Origin: Fimenecus sp964527585
Lineage (GTDB): Bacteria; Bacillota; Clostridia; Oscillospirales; Acutalibacteraceae
Reading direction: 5' to 3'
DNA: 63,473 nucleotides
NCBI GenBank assembly: GCA_964527585.1
Contig: CAZGPE010000009.1
Span: forward strand, 1 to 63,473
The notes under the pieces: generated by a model
The model's input: only the letters and a program-made list of their open reading frames with translations
Told to the model about the DNA's origin: nothing
Database searches by the model: none
Shown here: in pieces, positions 41,935 to 52,136 of the stretch
Numbering within the stretch: the stretch's first letter is position 1
Layout of the letters: each line of letters starts with the position of its first letter
Translations under genes and position numbers: made by a program

Positions 41935-42852
41935 ATGGAATTTTCTCATATACCGGTTTTGTTTAATGAAACGGTTGACTCTCTCGAAATAAAGCCCGAC
42001 GGCCTGTATGTCGACTGTACCGCAGGCGGCGGAGGACATTCAAAAGCGATTGCTCAAAAACTTACTTGCGGAAAACTGATTTCCATTGACAGAGATCCCG
42101 ATGCGATTGAAGTGCTGAACGAACGCTTGGGCGGGTATTCTCAAGTTAAGATAGTACACAACACATTTAACAATATAAAAGAAATTCTCGGCGGAGAAAA
42201 AGCGGACGGTATAATTGCCGATTTAGGAGTCAGTTCTTTCCAACTTGATGAAGCTCAGAGAGGATTTTCGTTCCATAAGGATGCACCTCTTGATATGCGT
42301 ATGAGCAAGCAGGGAACAAGCGCAAAAGATCTTGTTAATTCGCTTTCGGTAGGAGAACTTACAAGAATAATCCGTGATTACGGCGAAGAAAAATACGCAA
42401 ATCGTATTGCTAACAATATAGTAAATTTCCGCAAGGAAAAAGAAATAGAAACAACTTTTGAACTTATAGATATTATTAAACAGTCGATGCCGCAGAAAGC
42501 GATGAGAGATTCGCATCCGGCAAGAAGAACATTTCAGGCGTTGCGCATTGAAGTTAACGGAGAACTTGAACAACTCAACAGTGCTCTCGACGATATGTTC
42601 GACTGCTTGAAAGTCGGCGGAAGACTTTCGATTATTACATTCCATTCGCTTGAAGACAGAATGGTAAAACAAAGATTTAATTCCTTTGCACAAGGATGTA
42701 CCTGCCCTAAAGAGTTTCCGGTTTGTGTGTGCGGAAAAACACCGAGGGGAAAGGTAATAATAAAAGGACTTGCACCCGGCGGGGAAGAACTTGAAAGAAA
42801 TCCACGCTCGCACAGTGCGAGACTGAGAACGGTTGAAAAACTGAAAGACTGA
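41935..42852 (+). CDS. rsmH: 16S rRNA (cytosine-N4)-methyltransferase
   Basis: The 305-aa product shows HIPVLFNETVDSL, the SAM site VDCTAGGGGHSKAIA, GIIADLGVSSFQLDEAQRGFSF, SHPARRTFQALRIEVNGE and ITFHSLEDRMVK. It methylates N4 of C1402 in 16S rRNA (family formerly MraW). Its position after mraZ is conserved. The ATG has GGGAGAGG upstream. Confidence 0.97.
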   Translation: MEFSHIPVLFNETVDSLEIKPDGLYVDCTAGGGGHSKAIAQKLTCGKLISIDRDPDAIEVLNERLGGYSQVKIVHNTFNNIKEILGGEKADGIIADLGVSSFQLDEAQRGFSFHKDAPLDMRMSKQGTSAKDLVNSLSVGELTRIIRDYGEEKYANRIANNIVNFRKEKEIETTFELIDIIKQSMPQKAMRDSHPARRTFQALRIEVNGELEQLNSALDDMFDCLKVGGRLSIITFHSLEDRMVKQRFNSFAQGCTCPKEFPVCVCGKTPRGKVIIKGLAPGGEELERNPRSHSARLRTVEKLKD

Positions 42853-42875
42853 TAAAAACGGGAAAGGGAAGCGTT

Positions 42876-43430
42876 ATGGCAAATAAGAACTATAATATGT
42901 ATGACGGTATAGACTTTACTATGTTCGAACCTAAAGCGAGTTCGTATGAGAGAAACGCTGCCCGACAGATAAAACCCGCAAAAGTTCCGAGTGTCGAAAA
43001 GCCTAAAATGGAACTTGTCAGCAAGCCGAAAAAAACGGGAGCACAACTTAAAAAAGAAATGCATCTCGGTGCTTTGCAAAGTGCAAAGATTATCGCAATT
43101 TCGGTTTTCCTTTTGGCAATGCTTTCGGGACTGCTTTACGGAAGAATGAAAGTTGACGAACTCGACAGACAGATTTCCTCCGTGCAGACGAAAATTTCGA
43201 CGGCACAAAGCGAAAATGTAAGACTTAATATGAAACTTGATTCTATGATTTCACTTGAAAATGTTGAACAGTATGCTCAGGAAAATCTCGGAATGGTAAA
43301 AATGGAAAGCTATCAAATCGAGTATATAGACCTTTCGGGGAATGATAAGATAACGGTATCCGGAACAAAAACGCTTAATGCGAATAACGCTTCCGCATTG
43401 TCAAAGATAAAGGAATATATGAGCAAGTAA
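42876..43430 (+). CDS. ftsL: FtsL/DivIC-type septum protein
   Basis: The 184-aa product has a long basic N-terminal cytoplasmic part (about 65 residues), one membrane helix (about 70-88), and a leucine-zipper coiled coil (VDELDRQISSVQTKISTAQSENVRLNMKLDS, a run of heptads). This is followed by NVEQYAQENLGMVKMESYQ, typical of FtsL. FtsL stabilises the divisome together with DivIB (ftsQ, at 53392) and DivIC. The position between rsmH and the transpeptidase gene is that of ftsL. The cytoplasmic tail is longer than in Bacillus. Confidence 0.85.
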   Translation: MANKNYNMYDGIDFTMFEPKASSYERNAARQIKPAKVPSVEKPKMELVSKPKKTGAQLKKEMHLGALQSAKIIAISVFLLAMLSGLLYGRMKVDELDRQISSVQTKISTAQSENVRLNMKLDSMISLENVEQYAQENLGMVKMESYQIEYIDLSGNDKITVSGTKTLNANNASALSKIKEYMSK

Positions 43431-43442
43431 TTAAATAAAATT

Positions 43443-43479
43443 ACAACGAGGGTTAAGTGAATCGCTTAACTCTCGTTGT
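43443..43479 (+). promoter_or_regulatory. Strong intra-operon hairpin between ftsL and the transpeptidase gene
   Basis: A 15-bp stem (one G-T pair) from ACAACGAGGGTTAAG to CTTAACTCTCGTTGT, loop of about 7, lies in the 103-bp gap. There is no long T-run after it, only TTGTATCTT, so it may be a leaky attenuator, a processing site or an RNA stabiliser rather than a full stop. Confidence 0.55.
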
Positions 43480-43533
43480 TGTATCTTAATACCGATAATT
43501 TTTACGGATTTTAATGAAAGGGGCAGGAAGAAT

Positions 43534-45762
43534 ATGCAATTCAGGTCGATGAAACAGTTGAGTTACCGTGCGGCGATAGCACTTGTAATTCTTACTGCCG
43601 CATTTTTTGTTTGCATAGGAAGTCTTGTGCGTGTGGCGCTTGTCAACGGTGAGGAATATAAACTTAAAGCCGAACAAAATCAACTGCTTGATACAACTGT
43701 TTCGGCGGAAAGAGGAACAATTTACGATTCGAATATGAATGTGCTTGCGAAAAGTGCTTCGGCATGGCTGATATATATTGTCCCTTCGAAAATACAAAAC
43801 GAAACTCAGCGTGAAAAAGTAGTTACGCTTCTTTCAGAACAACTCGGTGTCGATGCCGAAACTCTCCGTGAAAAAACACTTAAAGATACGAATTATGTCA
43901 AGATTTCCGGTGCGGTGGAAGAAGATGTTAAAAACGCAATTGAAGATTACATAACAAAGAACGATAAAGAGTTTAAGGACAGTAAACTTAAGCAGATAAT
44001 CGGTATGGATCCCGATACGAAAAGATATTATCCGTATTCTTCGTTCGCTTCTACGATTATAGGTTTTGTAAATTCGGATGACGAAGGTACGGCGGGTATC
44101 GAGATGTCGTATAATAAAGAACTGACGGGAACTTCCGGAAGAATAATAACCGCCATGAACGCAAGACAAAAAGAGATGTCGAGCGAGTACCAAACGACTT
44201 ACGAAGCACAGCAGGGAGCAAATTTGGTGCTGACGATAGACGAGGTAGTACAGTATTATCTCGAACAAAGTTTGGATCAGGCTCTAGTTGACACGGGAGC
44301 ACAGTATGCATACGGAATTATCATGGATGTTGAATCGGGTGCGATACTCGGTATGACTTCAAAGCCGGATTTCGACTTGAATCAGCCCAATGTTATTTCA
44401 AATCAGCTTGTTGCGGATAAAATAGCGGAAATTATTGATGATGCGGAGCGTTCTCTTCAAACAAAGAATGCCCGTTATTCTCAGTGGAGAAACAGAACAA
44501 TAAGCGATACTTACGAACCCGGTTCCGTTTTCAAAACAATTGTTGTTGCGGCGGCTCTCGAAGAGGGTGTAGTTGATTTGAATACAACTTATACCTGCGT
44601 CGGAGGAATTCAAGTTGCCAACAACTATCAGAAATGTTGGAAGGCAGGCGGACACGGAACTCAGACTGTTACACAGGGTCTTATGAACTCATGCAACCCG
44701 TTTTTTATAACAATCGGTCAGAAACTCGGTAAGGAAAACTTCTACAAATACTTTGAGGCTTTCGGATTTACGGAAAAAACGGGGATTGATCTTCCTGCGG
44801 AAGCGTCTCCGGTTGCCGATGTTACATACCATTCTCTTGAATCTATGGGTATTTCCGAACTTTCTTCGAGTTCTTTCGGTCAGACTTTCCAAGTAAGTCC
44901 CATACAGGTTATTACCGCTGTATCGGCAATCGCAAACGGCGGAAAACTTATGCAACCGTATGTTGTCGACAGTATTCTCGACTCCGACGGCAATGTAGTG
45001 GAAAAAACTCAGGCAAAAGTTAAACGACAGGTGATTTCCGAAAAAACCGCTTCTGCCGTTGCCGAAATGATGGAACAGGTTGTTTCAAAGGGAACAGGTA
45101 AAAACGCTTATGTTGCCGGTTATCATGTTGCCGGAAAAACGGGTACATCGGAAAAAATCGGTAAAGAGGGAGCGTATATCGCATCTTTTGCGGGATTTGC
45201 TCCTGCCGATAATCCTAAAATCGCAATTCTTATCGCAATTGACGAACCCGAAGGTGCACACGGCGGCGGTGCTGTTGCGGCACCGATTGCGGGCGAAATT
45301 CTCGAAAAGGTTCTCGCTTATTTGAATGTTGAACCTCAATATGAAGATTCGGAAATGAAAAATGTATCTTCTACAACTCCTTCTCTTGTAGGTTCAACCG
45401 TTTCTCAGGCAAAAGCGATTGCATCGGGATATACGGTGAAAACAGTCGGAAACGGCGATAAGGTTATTTCTCAGACTCCCGCTGCCGATTCTCAAATAAG
45501 AACAGGCGGTGTAATAGTTATATATACCGACAGTACATCGTCAAAACAGACTGCAACGGTTCCCGATTTAACGGGTATGACAATATCTCAGGCTAACTCA
45601 ACCGCAATAAATTCCGGCTTCAATATCAGACTTTCCGGCGCTACGAACGCTTCGTCGGAGGTTGTGTCATATAAGCAAAATCTGACCGCAGGTTCCGAAG
45701 CGGAACTCGGAAGTGTCATAACCGTTTACTTTAAGTCAAATGTAAATGTACAGGATGCATAA
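43534..45762 (+). CDS. Class B penicillin-binding protein with two PASTA domains
   Basis: The 742-aa product has an N-terminal membrane anchor (about 12-32), a dimerisation/pedestal domain and the transpeptidase. The transpeptidase motifs are SVFK (Ser331), SCN in LMNSCNPFF, and KTGTS (Lys535). Two C-terminal PASTA domains follow (about 610-670 and 675-740). It crosslinks septal peptidoglycan. Two PASTA domains match the division enzyme (PBP2B/PbpB) rather than SpoVD, which usually has one, though spore-formers often carry both. ATG 43534 follows GGCAGGAAG. Confidence 0.92.
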   Translation: MQFRSMKQLSYRAAIALVILTAAFFVCIGSLVRVALVNGEEYKLKAEQNQLLDTTVSAERGTIYDSNMNVLAKSASAWLIYIVPSKIQNETQREKVVTLLSEQLGVDAETLREKTLKDTNYVKISGAVEEDVKNAIEDYITKNDKEFKDSKLKQIIGMDPDTKRYYPYSSFASTIIGFVNSDDEGTAGIEMSYNKELTGTSGRIITAMNARQKEMSSEYQTTYEAQQGANLVLTIDEVVQYYLEQSLDQALVDTGAQYAYGIIMDVESGAILGMTSKPDFDLNQPNVISNQLVADKIAEIIDDAERSLQTKNARYSQWRNRTISDTYEPGSVFKTIVVAAALEEGVVDLNTTYTCVGGIQVANNYQKCWKAGGHGTQTVTQGLMNSCNPFFITIGQKLGKENFYKYFEAFGFTEKTGIDLPAEASPVADVTYHSLESMGISELSSSSFGQTFQVSPIQVITAVSAIANGGKLMQPYVVDSILDSDGNVVEKTQAKVKRQVISEKTASAVAEMMEQVVSKGTGKNAYVAGYHVAGKTGTSEKIGKEGAYIASFAGFAPADNPKIAILIAIDEPEGAHGGGAVAAPIAGEILEKVLAYLNVEPQYEDSEMKNVSSTTPSLVGSTVSQAKAIASGYTVKTVGNGDKVISQTPAADSQIRTGGVIVIYTDSTSSKQTATVPDLTGMTISQANSTAINSGFNIRLSGATNASSEVVSYKQNLTAGSEAELGSVITVYFKSNVNVQDA

Positions 45763-45805
45763 AATGTGAAAAGAAAAAGGCGGATAAATAACGGAGGAAT
45801 TAACA

Positions 45806-47242
45806 GTGAAACTTTCTCAACTTTTGAAAAATGTAAATACTTTTAGTGAATATACCGATTGTGAAATATCTGATATCACCGATAAATCCTCGGAGATTTC
45901 CGAAAACTGCGTGTTCGTCTGCATTAAAGGAAATCATTTTGACGGACACACGGTTGCTTTGGATGCGGTGAAGCAGGGTGCCGCTGCGGTTGTTACCGAG
46001 TACGATGTCGGTGCCGAAAATCAAATAATCGTAGAAAACACCCGTGATGCATATTCAAGGCTTTGCGCTGCGTTTTACGGTAATCCCGCCGAAAAATTGA
46101 AACTTATCGGCGTAACGGGAACAAACGGAAAGACAACTACTACTTTTCTTATAAAGAATATTTTTGACAGCCTTTCAATAAAATGCGGACTTATAGGAAC
46201 CGTTAAAAACATTACCGGCGAGAAAGAGTATGTTTCTTCTTTGACGACTCCGGACAGTAAAGAACTTCAACGCTTGTATTCCGAAATGGTACAAAGCGGC
46301 TGCGAATACTGTATAATGGAAGTTTCTTCACAGGCTCTTGCTCAGGGAAGAGTTGACGGCTGTCATTTTGAAATAGGTCTTTTTACAAATCTTACTCAAG
46401 ACCATCTTGACTATCACGGAACTTTTGAAAATTATGCTAAGGCAAAAAGAAAACTTTTCGAAATGTCGGATATTGCGGTTATAAATGCAGATGACGGATA
46501 TGCGAAAACTATGGTTGACGGACTCGGCTGTAAGGTGTATACTTTCGGCGTTCAAAGCGAACATACGGATTTCTCCGCTAAAAATGTAAAATGTTTTGCG
46601 GACAGTGTTCAGTATGAACTGTTGGCGCAGGGAAATATTGCAAGAGTAAATATAAAAATACCGGGACATTTTACCGTGTATAATTCAATGGGTGCGGCGG
46701 TATGCGCTGTTTTGACCGGTGCCGATTTCGACAGCGTTATTAAAGCGGTTTCAAACTCTAAAGGAGTTCCCGGTCGTGTCGAAGTTGTGGAAACGCAAAC
46801 CGATTATACGGTTCTTATCGACTATGCACATTCTCCGGACGGACTTGAAAATGTTATTTCTTCGGTAAGGGAGACAACAGACGGACAGATTATAACCGTT
46901 TTCGGTTGCGGAGGCGACAGAGACAGAACAAAGCGTGCGAAAATGGGAAGAATAGTAGGAGATCTTTCCGATGTTGCGGTTGTAACAAGCGATAATCCGA
47001 GAAGTGAAAATCCCGATAAGATAATCGAGGATATACTTGAAGGAATGACGCAGGCAAAAGCGAAAATCAAAACTCTTGTCAACAGAACCGATGCGATAAA
47101 ATACGCAATGTCGGTTGCGCAAAAAGGTGATGTTGTTTTGCTTGCCGGAAAAGGACACGAAACATATCAGATATTGAATAGCGGAAAAATTCACTATGAT
47201 GAAAGAGAAATTGTCGCAGATATTCTGAAAGGTAAAATATAA
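45806..47242 (+). CDS. murE: UDP-MurNAc-tripeptide synthetase (meso-DAP type)
   Basis: The 478-aa product has the ATP-binding loop GVTGTNGKTTTTFLI and the sequence TSDNPRSENP, in which DNPR marks diaminopimelate-adding MurE; lysine-adding enzymes have a different residue pattern. The carbamylated-lysine region YAKAKRKLFE is present. It adds the third residue of the peptide stem. The start is GTG 45806 with GGAGG upstream. It is followed directly by murF. Confidence 0.96.
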   Translation: MKLSQLLKNVNTFSEYTDCEISDITDKSSEISENCVFVCIKGNHFDGHTVALDAVKQGAAAVVTEYDVGAENQIIVENTRDAYSRLCAAFYGNPAEKLKLIGVTGTNGKTTTTFLIKNIFDSLSIKCGLIGTVKNITGEKEYVSSLTTPDSKELQRLYSEMVQSGCEYCIMEVSSQALAQGRVDGCHFEIGLFTNLTQDHLDYHGTFENYAKAKRKLFEMSDIAVINADDGYAKTMVDGLGCKVYTFGVQSEHTDFSAKNVKCFADSVQYELLAQGNIARVNIKIPGHFTVYNSMGAAVCAVLTGADFDSVIKAVSNSKGVPGRVEVVETQTDYTVLIDYAHSPDGLENVISSVRETTDGQIITVFGCGGDRDRTKRAKMGRIVGDLSDVAVVTSDNPRSENPDKIIEDILEGMTQAKAKIKTLVNRTDAIKYAMSVAQKGDVVLLAGKGHETYQILNSGKIHYDEREIVADILKGKI

Positions 47243-48604
47243 ATGAAAACTCTTGATTTGCAAACGGTTGCCTCTTGGATGAACGGCAAACTGGAAGGCG
47301 AAAATAAAAAAATATCTTCTGTGAGTATAGACAGCCGTCAAATTGACTGTGAAACGCTTTTTATTGCAATAAAAGGAGAAAAATTCGATGCACACGATTT
47401 TATCTCCGATGTGGAAAAAAGCGGAGCGGCTGCCGTTGTATGTCATAAGAAAGTAAAATGTTCTCTTCCCGTAATTTATGTCGAAGATACACGAAAAGCG
47501 TTTTTGTCGTTTGCGGAAAATTACAGAAAGTCGATACCGTCTCTTAAGGTTATAGGTCTTACTGGAAGCGTAGGTAAGACAACAACCAAAGAAATGACTT
47601 ATGAGGTTGTTTCCGAAAAATACAATGCTATAAAGACGGAAGGAAACCTGAATAACGATATAGGACTGCCAAAAACGCTTTTAAGACTTGAAGAAGATAC
47701 ACAAGCGGCAGTTATTGAAATGGGAATGAGTGCGTTCGGAGAAATTTCGCTTCTTACCAAGACTGCTTTACCCGATATGGCGATAATAACCAATATCGGT
47801 GTTTCTCATATAGAACATCTCGGCTCGAGAGACGGAATATTAAAAGCCAAAACCGAAATTCTCGACGGAATGAAAAAAGGGTCATATCTTATTCTTAACG
47901 GAGATGACGACAAACTTTCTTCTTATGAAAACGCTGATTATAAAATACTTTATTTTGCCGTTGAAAACGAAAAGGCCGATGTAAGAGCCGTAGATATAAA
48001 AGAGAATTTACAAAGTACCTCTTTCACGGTTGTTTCATCTTTGGGAAATAATCGGGTTGAAATTCCTACGGTAGGACTTCATAATGTTTATGATGCTCTT
48101 GCGGCATATACTGTCGGAATTGTCCTCGGAATCGACAGCGAAAGCATAGCACGGGCTCTTGCTTCTTATGTGCCGTCGGGAATGAGACAGCGTATAAAAG
48201 AAGTGAACGGAGTTACCGTTATCGAAGATTGCTATAATGCAAGCCCCGATTCACAGCGTGCGGCATTAAATGTACTTTCAAATATGAAGTCGGAACGAAA
48301 AATCGCCGTACTCGGAGATATGCTTGAACTCGGAGAATATTCCGAAACGGCACACCGTCAAGTCGGTGAGTTTGCCGCAGAAAAAAATATAGATATTATT
48401 TACACTTACGGGGAACAGGCGAAATATATAGCTTGGGAATCTGAAAAAGGTGTAAAAAGCGTTTTCGCTTTTACCGACAAGGAAAAACTTGCTTCGGCAT
48501 TGTTAAAAGAAGTTAAACACGGCGACTGCGTGCTGTTTAAGGCAAGCCGTGGAATGAAACTTGAGGAAGTAATAGAAAAACTCTATGAAGGGTTGGAGAA
48601 ATAA
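47243..48604 (+). CDS. murF: UDP-MurNAc-pentapeptide synthetase
   Basis: The 453-aa product has GLTGSVGKTTTKEM, TEGNLNNDIGLP, the EMGMSAFGEISLLT block, and a C-terminal domain with DCYNASPDSQRAAL and LGDMLELG. It adds D-Ala-D-Ala to the tripeptide. Its start codon immediately follows the murE stop, so synthesis is coupled. Confidence 0.96.
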   Translation: MKTLDLQTVASWMNGKLEGENKKISSVSIDSRQIDCETLFIAIKGEKFDAHDFISDVEKSGAAAVVCHKKVKCSLPVIYVEDTRKAFLSFAENYRKSIPSLKVIGLTGSVGKTTTKEMTYEVVSEKYNAIKTEGNLNNDIGLPKTLLRLEEDTQAAVIEMGMSAFGEISLLTKTALPDMAIITNIGVSHIEHLGSRDGILKAKTEILDGMKKGSYLILNGDDDKLSSYENADYKILYFAVENEKADVRAVDIKENLQSTSFTVVSSLGNNRVEIPTVGLHNVYDALAAYTVGIVLGIDSESIARALASYVPSGMRQRIKEVNGVTVIEDCYNASPDSQRAALNVLSNMKSERKIAVLGDMLELGEYSETAHRQVGEFAAEKNIDIIYTYGEQAKYIAWESEKGVKSVFAFTDKEKLASALLKEVKHGDCVLFKASRGMKLEEVIEKLYEGLEK

Positions 48605-49630
48605 ATGAAAATTTGGGTAAGTTTAGTTTTCGGATTGGTTTTAAGTTTTTTAATCTCGTTTTTATTGGGATTTGTTGTTATTCCTTGGTTGAGAAAACTT
48701 AAATTCGGTCAAACAATTCTTGATATAGGTCCTGCGTGGCATAAGTCAAAACAGGGTACGCCTACAATGGGCGGTATAATGTTTATTGTAAGTACCGTTA
48801 TTGCCTTTGCGGTTGTTATTTTAACCGATCATATACTCGGCGGTACGCTCTTTTCGAGCGGGAGTATTGTCGAAGATTCGGTAAAGGTGAAATTAACCGC
48901 AGGTATACTTATGGCTCTCGGTTTCGGAATAATAGGCTTTGCAGATGACTATATTAAAGTTGTAAAGAAACGCAATCTCGGACTTACGATTACTCAAAAA
49001 TCGGTTGCGCAAATCCTTCTTATGCTTGCTTATCTCGGCGCTCTTTATATGTCGGGAAACACATATATGTCAATTCCTTTTGCGGGAAATGTAGATCTTA
49101 AATGGTTTTTCTGGATTTTCGGTATGGCAGTTATTTATGCAACCGTAAATGCGGTTAATTTTACCGACGGTATAGACGGACTTTGCGGAAGTGTTACCGC
49201 AAGTGCGGCATTGGCATTTGTTGTAATCGCCGTATTGAAAGGATTTTTCGGTGTCGGTATTCTCGCAGCGTGTCTTGCAGGCGGATGCATAGGCTATCTT
49301 ATTTGGAACTGGCATCCTTCAAAAGTAATGATGGGTGATACCGGTTCGATGTTCTTGGGCGGAATGGTGGTTGCTCTCGCTTATGCGATAGATGCTCCGC
49401 TGATTATTTTGTTTATCGGAATTATATATGTAATAGAAATGCTTTCTGATGTTTTGCAGATAGGATATTTTAAGGCAACGCACGGAAAGAGAATATTCAA
49501 AATGGCTCCGATTCATCATCATTTTGAAATGTCAGGATGGAAAGAAGTCAAAATCGTAGTTGTCTTTACTTTAATAAATATTATCGGAAGTATAATAGGT
49601 GTTGCTCTTTTTTATTACGGGGCGAAATAA
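48605..49630 (+). CDS. mraY: Phospho-MurNAc-pentapeptide translocase
   Basis: The 341-aa product is a ten-helix membrane enzyme. It has the family's signature residues: GTPTMGGIMF, GFADDYIKV with the acidic pair, NFTDGIDGLCG, GDTGSMFLGG and APIHHHFEMSGWKE. It transfers phospho-MurNAc-pentapeptide to undecaprenyl phosphate to make lipid I. The start ATG directly follows the murF stop. Confidence 0.97.
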   Translation: MKIWVSLVFGLVLSFLISFLLGFVVIPWLRKLKFGQTILDIGPAWHKSKQGTPTMGGIMFIVSTVIAFAVVILTDHILGGTLFSSGSIVEDSVKVKLTAGILMALGFGIIGFADDYIKVVKKRNLGLTITQKSVAQILLMLAYLGALYMSGNTYMSIPFAGNVDLKWFFWIFGMAVIYATVNAVNFTDGIDGLCGSVTASAALAFVVIAVLKGFFGVGILAACLAGGCIGYLIWNWHPSKVMMGDTGSMFLGGMVVALAYAIDAPLIILFIGIIYVIEMLSDVLQIGYFKATHGKRIFKMAPIHHHFEMSGWKEVKIVVVFTLINIIGSIIGVALFYYGAK

Positions 49631-49664
49631 CATATTGATTTAATTAAACGAAAGGAGAAACAAT

Positions 49665-50933
49665 ATGGCAAATGCACAGGTGAAACGCCAACCAAAACCG
49701 TTGCCGCCGAAAAAGAACGCTTCGAAAAAGATAAAGCGTCCCGATTTCTTGGCGACGGGCAGTTTTGACATACCTTTTCTCCTTTTGGTAATAGCGATTT
49801 TAACTACCGGACTTATTATGCTGTTTTCGGCATCGTATACCTATGCTTATTACAATAAAAACGGGGACAGTGCCTATTTCTTTAAGCGGCAGTTGATTTT
49901 TGCAGTGCTCGGTGTTGCGATAATGCTCGGAGTTTCGAAAATAAAATACGAGTATTTCAAACTTATCGGCGTATTCGGTTTGCCGGTTGCATGGGCGCTG
50001 TTGTTGATTGTTTTGATTCTTCCCGCTAATTTTGGGGATTTTCACCGCTGGATATATATCGGAAGTTTTTCTTTTCAGCCGTCGGAAATCGCAAAACTTA
50101 TAGTTATTCTGTTTTGCGCATGGGGAATGGAAAGAAATCATAAGAAAATTATCGGCAAAAGTGTTAATCAGTCTGCTTTTTCAAAGAAAATCGAAGAAAT
50201 AACAAACGGGAAAATAGTTATTTACGATTCCTTCGTTCAACTTTGTATTTACGGCGGAGTTATTGCGGTTACGGCGGTTCTTGTTTATTTGGAAAATCAT
50301 CTTTCGGGAACTTTGCTTATTCTCGCAATCGGTGCGACAATGATGTTCTTGGGAGAGTTTAAGAAGCATTGGTTTATAATAATCGGTGTGTTAGCGGTTG
50401 TTCTTGTTATTTTTGTTGTGGCAAATCCCGAAATTTTGGAAAAATATGCCGGAGCGAGAATTACAGCTTGGCTTGATAAGGATTATGACCCTAAAGGAGC
50501 ACGCTGGCAGACAAACAATTCGCTTTACGCAATCGGTTCCGGCGGACTGTTCGGCGTGGGACTCGGAAATTCAAAACAGAAGCATTTGTTTGTATCGGAA
50601 CCCCAAAACGACTTTATTTTCGCAATCGTGTGCGAAGAACTCGGATTTATTCGTTCTTCGCTTATAATACTTGCTTTTGCGCTTTTGGTTTGGCGTGGAA
50701 TAGTTATCGGAATACACGCAAAAGACCGTTTCGGAGCGCTTATTTCAATGGGAATCGTATTTCAGGTCGGTATGCAAACCGCTTTGAATATAGGAGTTGT
50801 TACGGATACTTTACCCAATACGGGAATAAGTTTACCGTTTTTCAGTTACGGCGGAACTTCACTTGTAATGCTTCTTGCCGAAATGGGAATGGTTCTGTCT
50901 GTTTCGAGATATTCACGAATGCCTAAAAAATGA
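49665..50933 (+). CDS. ftsW: SEDS peptidoglycan glycosyltransferase FtsW
   Basis: The 422-aa product has a basic, Pro/Lys-rich N-terminus, then ten helices with GHWR-like HRWIYIGSFSFQPSEIAKL, ENHLSGTLLI and the C-terminal NTGISLPFFSYGGTSL. SEDS proteins polymerise glycan strands with a cognate class B PBP, here probably the enzyme at 43534. The position between mraY and murG is where murD normally intervenes, but here it is absent. The ATG follows AAAGGAG. Confidence 0.94.
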   Translation: MANAQVKRQPKPLPPKKNASKKIKRPDFLATGSFDIPFLLLVIAILTTGLIMLFSASYTYAYYNKNGDSAYFFKRQLIFAVLGVAIMLGVSKIKYEYFKLIGVFGLPVAWALLLIVLILPANFGDFHRWIYIGSFSFQPSEIAKLIVILFCAWGMERNHKKIIGKSVNQSAFSKKIEEITNGKIVIYDSFVQLCIYGGVIAVTAVLVYLENHLSGTLLILAIGATMMFLGEFKKHWFIIIGVLAVVLVIFVVANPEILEKYAGARITAWLDKDYDPKGARWQTNNSLYAIGSGGLFGVGLGNSKQKHLFVSEPQNDFIFAIVCEELGFIRSSLIILAFALLVWRGIVIGIHAKDRFGALISMGIVFQVGMQTALNIGVVTDTLPNTGISLPFFSYGGTSLVMLLAEMGMVLSVSRYSRMPKK

Positions 50934-50952
50934 TAGGCAAAAGGAGAAAAAT

Positions 50953-52071
50953 ATGAAAGTTGTATTTGCCGCCGGCGGAACAGGCGGACATATAAATCCC
51001 GCACTTGCTGCAGCGGGCGAATTGAGAAAAAGAGATCCGCAAGCCGAGATACTTTTTATCGGCACAAAAAATCACATGGAATCAAGGCTTGTTCCGGCGG
51101 CTGATTTTGATTTCAAAACTATTGACATAGCCGGATTCCAAAGAAAAATAAGCATTGAAAATTTAATAAAGAATGTAAAAACGCTTGCGCTTATTGTTAA
51201 ATCAAGTTCGCAAACGAAAAAAATATTAAAGGAATTTAAGCCGGATGTCGTTGTTGGCTTCGGCGGATATGTAAGCGGGCCTGTTGTCAGCACGGCCGCA
51301 AAAATGGGCATTAAGACCGCAATTCACGAACAAAACGCATTTCCGGGTGTAACAAACAAAACTCTTGCAAAAAAAACGGACAGGGTAATGTTGGCTGTTG
51401 AAACAGCAAAAAAATATCTTACACCTAAAAACGAACCGATAGTTACGGGATTGCCCGTTCGCCGTTCGATTTTCGAAACCGACAGAGATTTTGCCCGTGC
51501 GAAATTCGGCGTTGAAGATGACACTGTGTTTGTTTTGTCAATGGGCGGAAGTCTCGGTGCAAAAACCGTAAATGAAAATATGACCGAAGTTATCAGAGAA
51601 CTTCACTCGGATAAGAAACTTTTCTTTATGCACAGTACCGGAAAATACGGTAAATGGGTTCCCGAAAAACTCAATGAGTACGGGGTGGAAATCGGTGAAG
51701 GCACTAATGTGATTATAAGGGAATATATAGACGATATGGATATGTGCCTTGCGGCAGCCGATCTTGTAATAAGCAGGGCGGGAGCTTCATCGCTTTCGGA
51801 AATCGAAGCTGTCGGCAGAGCGTCGGTTCTTATTCCTTCTCCGAATGTTGCGGAAAATCATCAGTATCATAATGCCATGACACTTGTTAATTCCGATGCC
51901 GCACGGGTAATCGAAGAAAAAGATCTTACCGCACAGTTGCTTACCGAAACGGTAAAAGAAATGACTTCCGATCGGGAAATGCTTAAGCGTTACGGAGAAA
52001 ATGCACGAAAACTCAGTGTTAACAATTCTGCGCAAATAATTTGCGATGTTATACAGTCTCTTGTAAATTAA
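50953..52071 (+). CDS. murG: UDP-GlcNAc:lipid I N-acetylglucosaminyltransferase
   Basis: The 372-aa product starts with AAGGTGGHINPALA and also has VGFGGYVSGPV, HEQNAFPG and the donor-site RAGASSLSEIEAVGRASVLIPSP. It makes lipid II at the cytoplasmic membrane face. ATG 50953 has AAAGGAG 7 bp upstream; a longer reading frame starting at 50875 inside ftsW is rejected. Confidence 0.97.
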   Translation: MKVVFAAGGTGGHINPALAAAGELRKRDPQAEILFIGTKNHMESRLVPAADFDFKTIDIAGFQRKISIENLIKNVKTLALIVKSSSQTKKILKEFKPDVVVGFGGYVSGPVVSTAAKMGIKTAIHEQNAFPGVTNKTLAKKTDRVMLAVETAKKYLTPKNEPIVTGLPVRRSIFETDRDFARAKFGVEDDTVFVLSMGGSLGAKTVNENMTEVIRELHSDKKLFFMHSTGKYGKWVPEKLNEYGVEIGEGTNVIIREYIDDMDMCLAAADLVISRAGASSLSEIEAVGRASVLIPSPNVAENHQYHNAMTLVNSDAARVIEEKDLTAQLLTETVKEMTSDREMLKRYGENARKLSVNNSAQIICDVIQSLVN

Positions 52072-52136
52072 CTAAAACAGTGCGTGCCGCATAGTATGAA
52101 ACGGAGTTATCTTTTCATCTGTGAGGTGTGCGTTTA

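Noticed and set aside
50630..50926. Alternative frame inside ftsW
   Set aside because: It is out of frame with conserved FtsW helices and has no ribosome site.
50875..50952. Extended start of murG inside ftsW
   Set aside because: AAAGGAG and ATG 50953 give the canonical N-terminus; the extension is an overlap in another frame.
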